From Gordionus sp. m RMFG-2023 (lineage: Eukaryota > Nematomorpha > Gordioida > Chordodea > Parachordodidae), in NCBI RefSeq assembly GCF_954871325.1, contig NC_088775.1, forward strand, positions 68,115,561 through 68,179,560: a stretch of 64,000 nucleotides of DNA, read 5' to 3'. Made by a program: the position numbers and the translations under genes. The notes under the pieces were generated by a model. The model searched no databases. It worked only from the letters and a program-made list of their open reading frames with translations, and was not told the DNA's origin. Every line of letters starts with the position of its first letter. Position 1 is the stretch's first letter. Of this stretch, positions 62,250 through 64,000 are shown one piece after another.

Positions 62250-63215
62250 TTTACCCTATGGTGTCAGCAGAAGAGGCCCTGACCCTATCTGAGAGGGAAT
62301 TGCAAGGTGATGAAATGGGATTGGCTATAAAAAATTTTAATTGCTTCCAAATAGTTATTTAATTACATTTTAATGGAATAGGAGGTTGAACGAGGTATTG
62401 TTGCAGCTTGAAAATTTGAAAATAAAATAATTTATTTTAATAATTTATTTACCCTCTGTTGTCCGCAGAACAGGCCTTGACTCTATCTGAGGGTGAATTT
62501 GTTTTTAGAACAGCCTTACCCTATCTGAGGGTGAATTATAAGGTGATGTAAATGAGATTGGATATAAAAAAATTTAATTGCTTCCATATAATTTTTTAAT
62601 TACATTTTAATGGAATGGGAGGTTGGACTATGTATTGTTGCAGCTTGAAAATTTTAAAATAATGTAATTTATTTTAATAATTTATTTACCCTCTGTTGTC
62701 AGCAGAACAGGCCTTGACCCTATCTGAGGGTGAATTTGTTTTTAGCAGAACAGCCCTGGCCCTATCTGAGGGTGAATTACAAGGTGATATGGGATTGGCT
62801 ATAAAAAAATTTAATTGCTTCCATATAATTATTTAATCACATTTTAATGGAATGGGAGGTTGGACTAGGTATTGTTGCAGCTTGAAAATTTTAAAATAAT
62901 GTAATTTATTTTAATAATTTATTTACCCTCTGTTGTCAGCAGAACAGGCCTTGACCCTATCTGAGGGTGAATTTGTTTTTAGAACAGCCTTACCCTATCT
63001 GAGGGTGGATTACAAGGTGATGTAAATGGGATTGGCTATAAAAAATTTTAATTGCTTCCATATAATTATTTAATTACATTTTAATGGAATGGGAGGTTGG
63101 ACTAAGTATTGTTGCAGCTTGAAAATTTTAAAATAACGTAATTTATTTTAATAATATTTACCCTCTGTTGTCAGCAGAACAGGCCTTGACCCTATCTGAG
63201 GGTGAATCTGCAAGA
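62250..63215. repeat. Tandem repeat, about 237-bp unit, 4.5 copies
   Basis: Copies start with TTACCCT at 62251, 62449, 62686, 62923 and 63158, so spacings are 198, 237, 237 and 235. Each has CAGCAGAACAGGCCTTGACC, CTATCTGAGGGTGAATT, ATTGGCTATAAAAAA and GTTGCAGCTTGAAAATTT. The 39-base difference is an internal duplication of the CAGCCTTACCCTATCTGAGG block, absent in the first copy and present in the later three full ones. Confidence 0.9.
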
Positions 63216-63292
63216 TGTAAATGATGTTTTTTTTTCGATTTTGAATATGGCGATTTAGTGGTTATACTTTCATATTTATAATTTATAATTTA

Positions 63293-63430
63293 TTCTTTTT
63301 TTTTTTTTTTTTTTTTTTTGCTTTTGTTTTTTTCTTTTTTTTTGCTTTTTTAGTATTTTTGCTATTTTTTTTCTTTTTTTTGTTTTTTTTAGCTTTTTTT
63401 AAATTTTTTTTTTGTTTTTTGCTTTTTTGT
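63293..63430. repeat. T-rich low-complexity tract
   Basis: A run of about 25 T is followed by T tracts broken by single G, GC or C (GCTTTT motif), about 140 bases. The open frame on the minus strand (mostly Lys) is an artefact of it. Confidence 0.9.
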
Positions 63431-64000
63431 AAACAGTGTTCAGGTGAGGTGTTAAGGATTAAAAGAATATATACTATATATATATAATTTATGTGTGAAT
63501 TATATATCTTAAAATAAAATTGCATAATATTAATAAAAGACTTAATGATATAAAAATTGAAGAAGTGCTAAATTAAATTTAGTATATAGAATTCGACCAG
63601 TAAAAATATATTCTTTGAAAGTCATATGAATGTGCAAACAATCTATATATAATCCTAGATTTATACATATAAAACAATTAATATATCCAGCAACTACATG
63701 AATAGGGGTGGGAGGGGGGGGGGGGAGTGTAAGTACATTTTGCCTAATTTTTATAAGGGGGGTAGGAGGGTAGGCACTTTTAAGGGGGCATGATAAATTT
63801 TTTATGGATAGGGTAAAATATATTGCTGTATTGCTAATCATCAATTGCATCCATTGTAAATCCTGTCATGTAGACGCTGAATATATCTAATATAGCAGTA
63901 CCCATGTGAATTATTTATTTTTATTCCCTATTGGCTACCAGAAGAAATGATAACTTTTAATATCGTCAACATGTGTCATTAAATATTTTCATAAAATTGA
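63431..64000. other. AT-rich DNA with a G-rich patch
   Basis: At 63699-63790 there are GGGGTGGGAGGGGG, a G run (about 63714-63725) and GGGGGGTAGGAGGGTAGG, giving several G tracts in a row. This could be a worn hAT end or G-quadruplex-prone DNA. No gene was seen to the window end. Confidence 0.45.

Larger units (their letters stand above)
53192..64000 (+). other. Inferred first intron (part) of the CELF-like gene
   Basis: No second RRM1 half was found on the + strand up to the window end, so the intron probably covers all of this, more than 10.8 kb. It contains only repeats, transposons and AT-rich DNA. A missed short exon, or an exon hidden in the 200-N gap, cannot be excluded. Confidence 0.6.

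Noticed and set aside
62620-63125. TTGTTGCAG motifs as acceptors for the next CELF exon
   Set aside because: They recur in each tandem-repeat copy and the sequence after them does not resemble an RRM.
63283-63525. Lys-rich minus-strand frame of 80 residues
   Set aside because: It is the complement of the T-rich low-complexity tract.

Overview
The window is very A+T-rich eukaryotic DNA, by eye about three quarters A+T or more. It looks like an invertebrate animal genome. The animal call rests on one clear host exon of a CELF/Bruno-type RNA-binding protein, one likely START-domain exon, and many hAT DNA transposons and a LINE of kinds common in invertebrates. I cannot name the species. Real genes occupy well under 2% of the window; the rest is transposons inside transposons, satellite DNA and simple repeats. 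I see no rRNA, tRNA or CRISPR array.

Layout. 1-2.65 kb: the likely last exon of a START lipid-transfer protein (STARD4/5/6 type) in AT-rich DNA. 2.66-6.44 kb: a foldback element with long inverted arms, carrying a nested Harbinger-like MITE (TTA duplication) and a 2.1-kb hAT (perfect 8-bp duplication). 6.4-9.1 kb: unassigned DNA and a second decayed hAT end. 9.12-11.44 kb: a DNA transposon with inverted repeats of about 0.6-0.7 kb and a broken transposase-like gene; the matching unfilled site lies at about 12.85 kb. 11.5-32.5 kb: a satellite array, about 19.6 kb in its main block, organised at several nested length scales. 32.75-33.78 kb: a 1-kb (TTTTA)n tract. 34-41 kb: hAT pieces and empty AT-rich DNA. 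41-44.15 kb: a LINE 3' half with a 1.56-kb hAT inserted (8-bp duplication). 44.37-49.03 kb: a nest of hAT elements between copies of an 8-bp duplication. 49.5-52.1 kb: no gene seen. 52.14-53.19 kb: the CELF exon, ending at a splice donor inside the first RRM. 53.2-64 kb: probably the following intron, with a hAT MITE, a 200-N gap, a tandem array of about 285-290 bp units interrupted by a hAT, and a 237-bp tandem repeat.

The two host gene pieces are both on the + strand and have no visible functional link. No transposon here looks able to move by itself: every transposase trace is partial or interrupted. The most striking structure is the satellite: half-units of about 155 and 134-145 bp form a monomer of about 290 bp, three monomer types form a trimer of about 880 bp, and blocks of 2.0-4.3 kb are copied again within the array.
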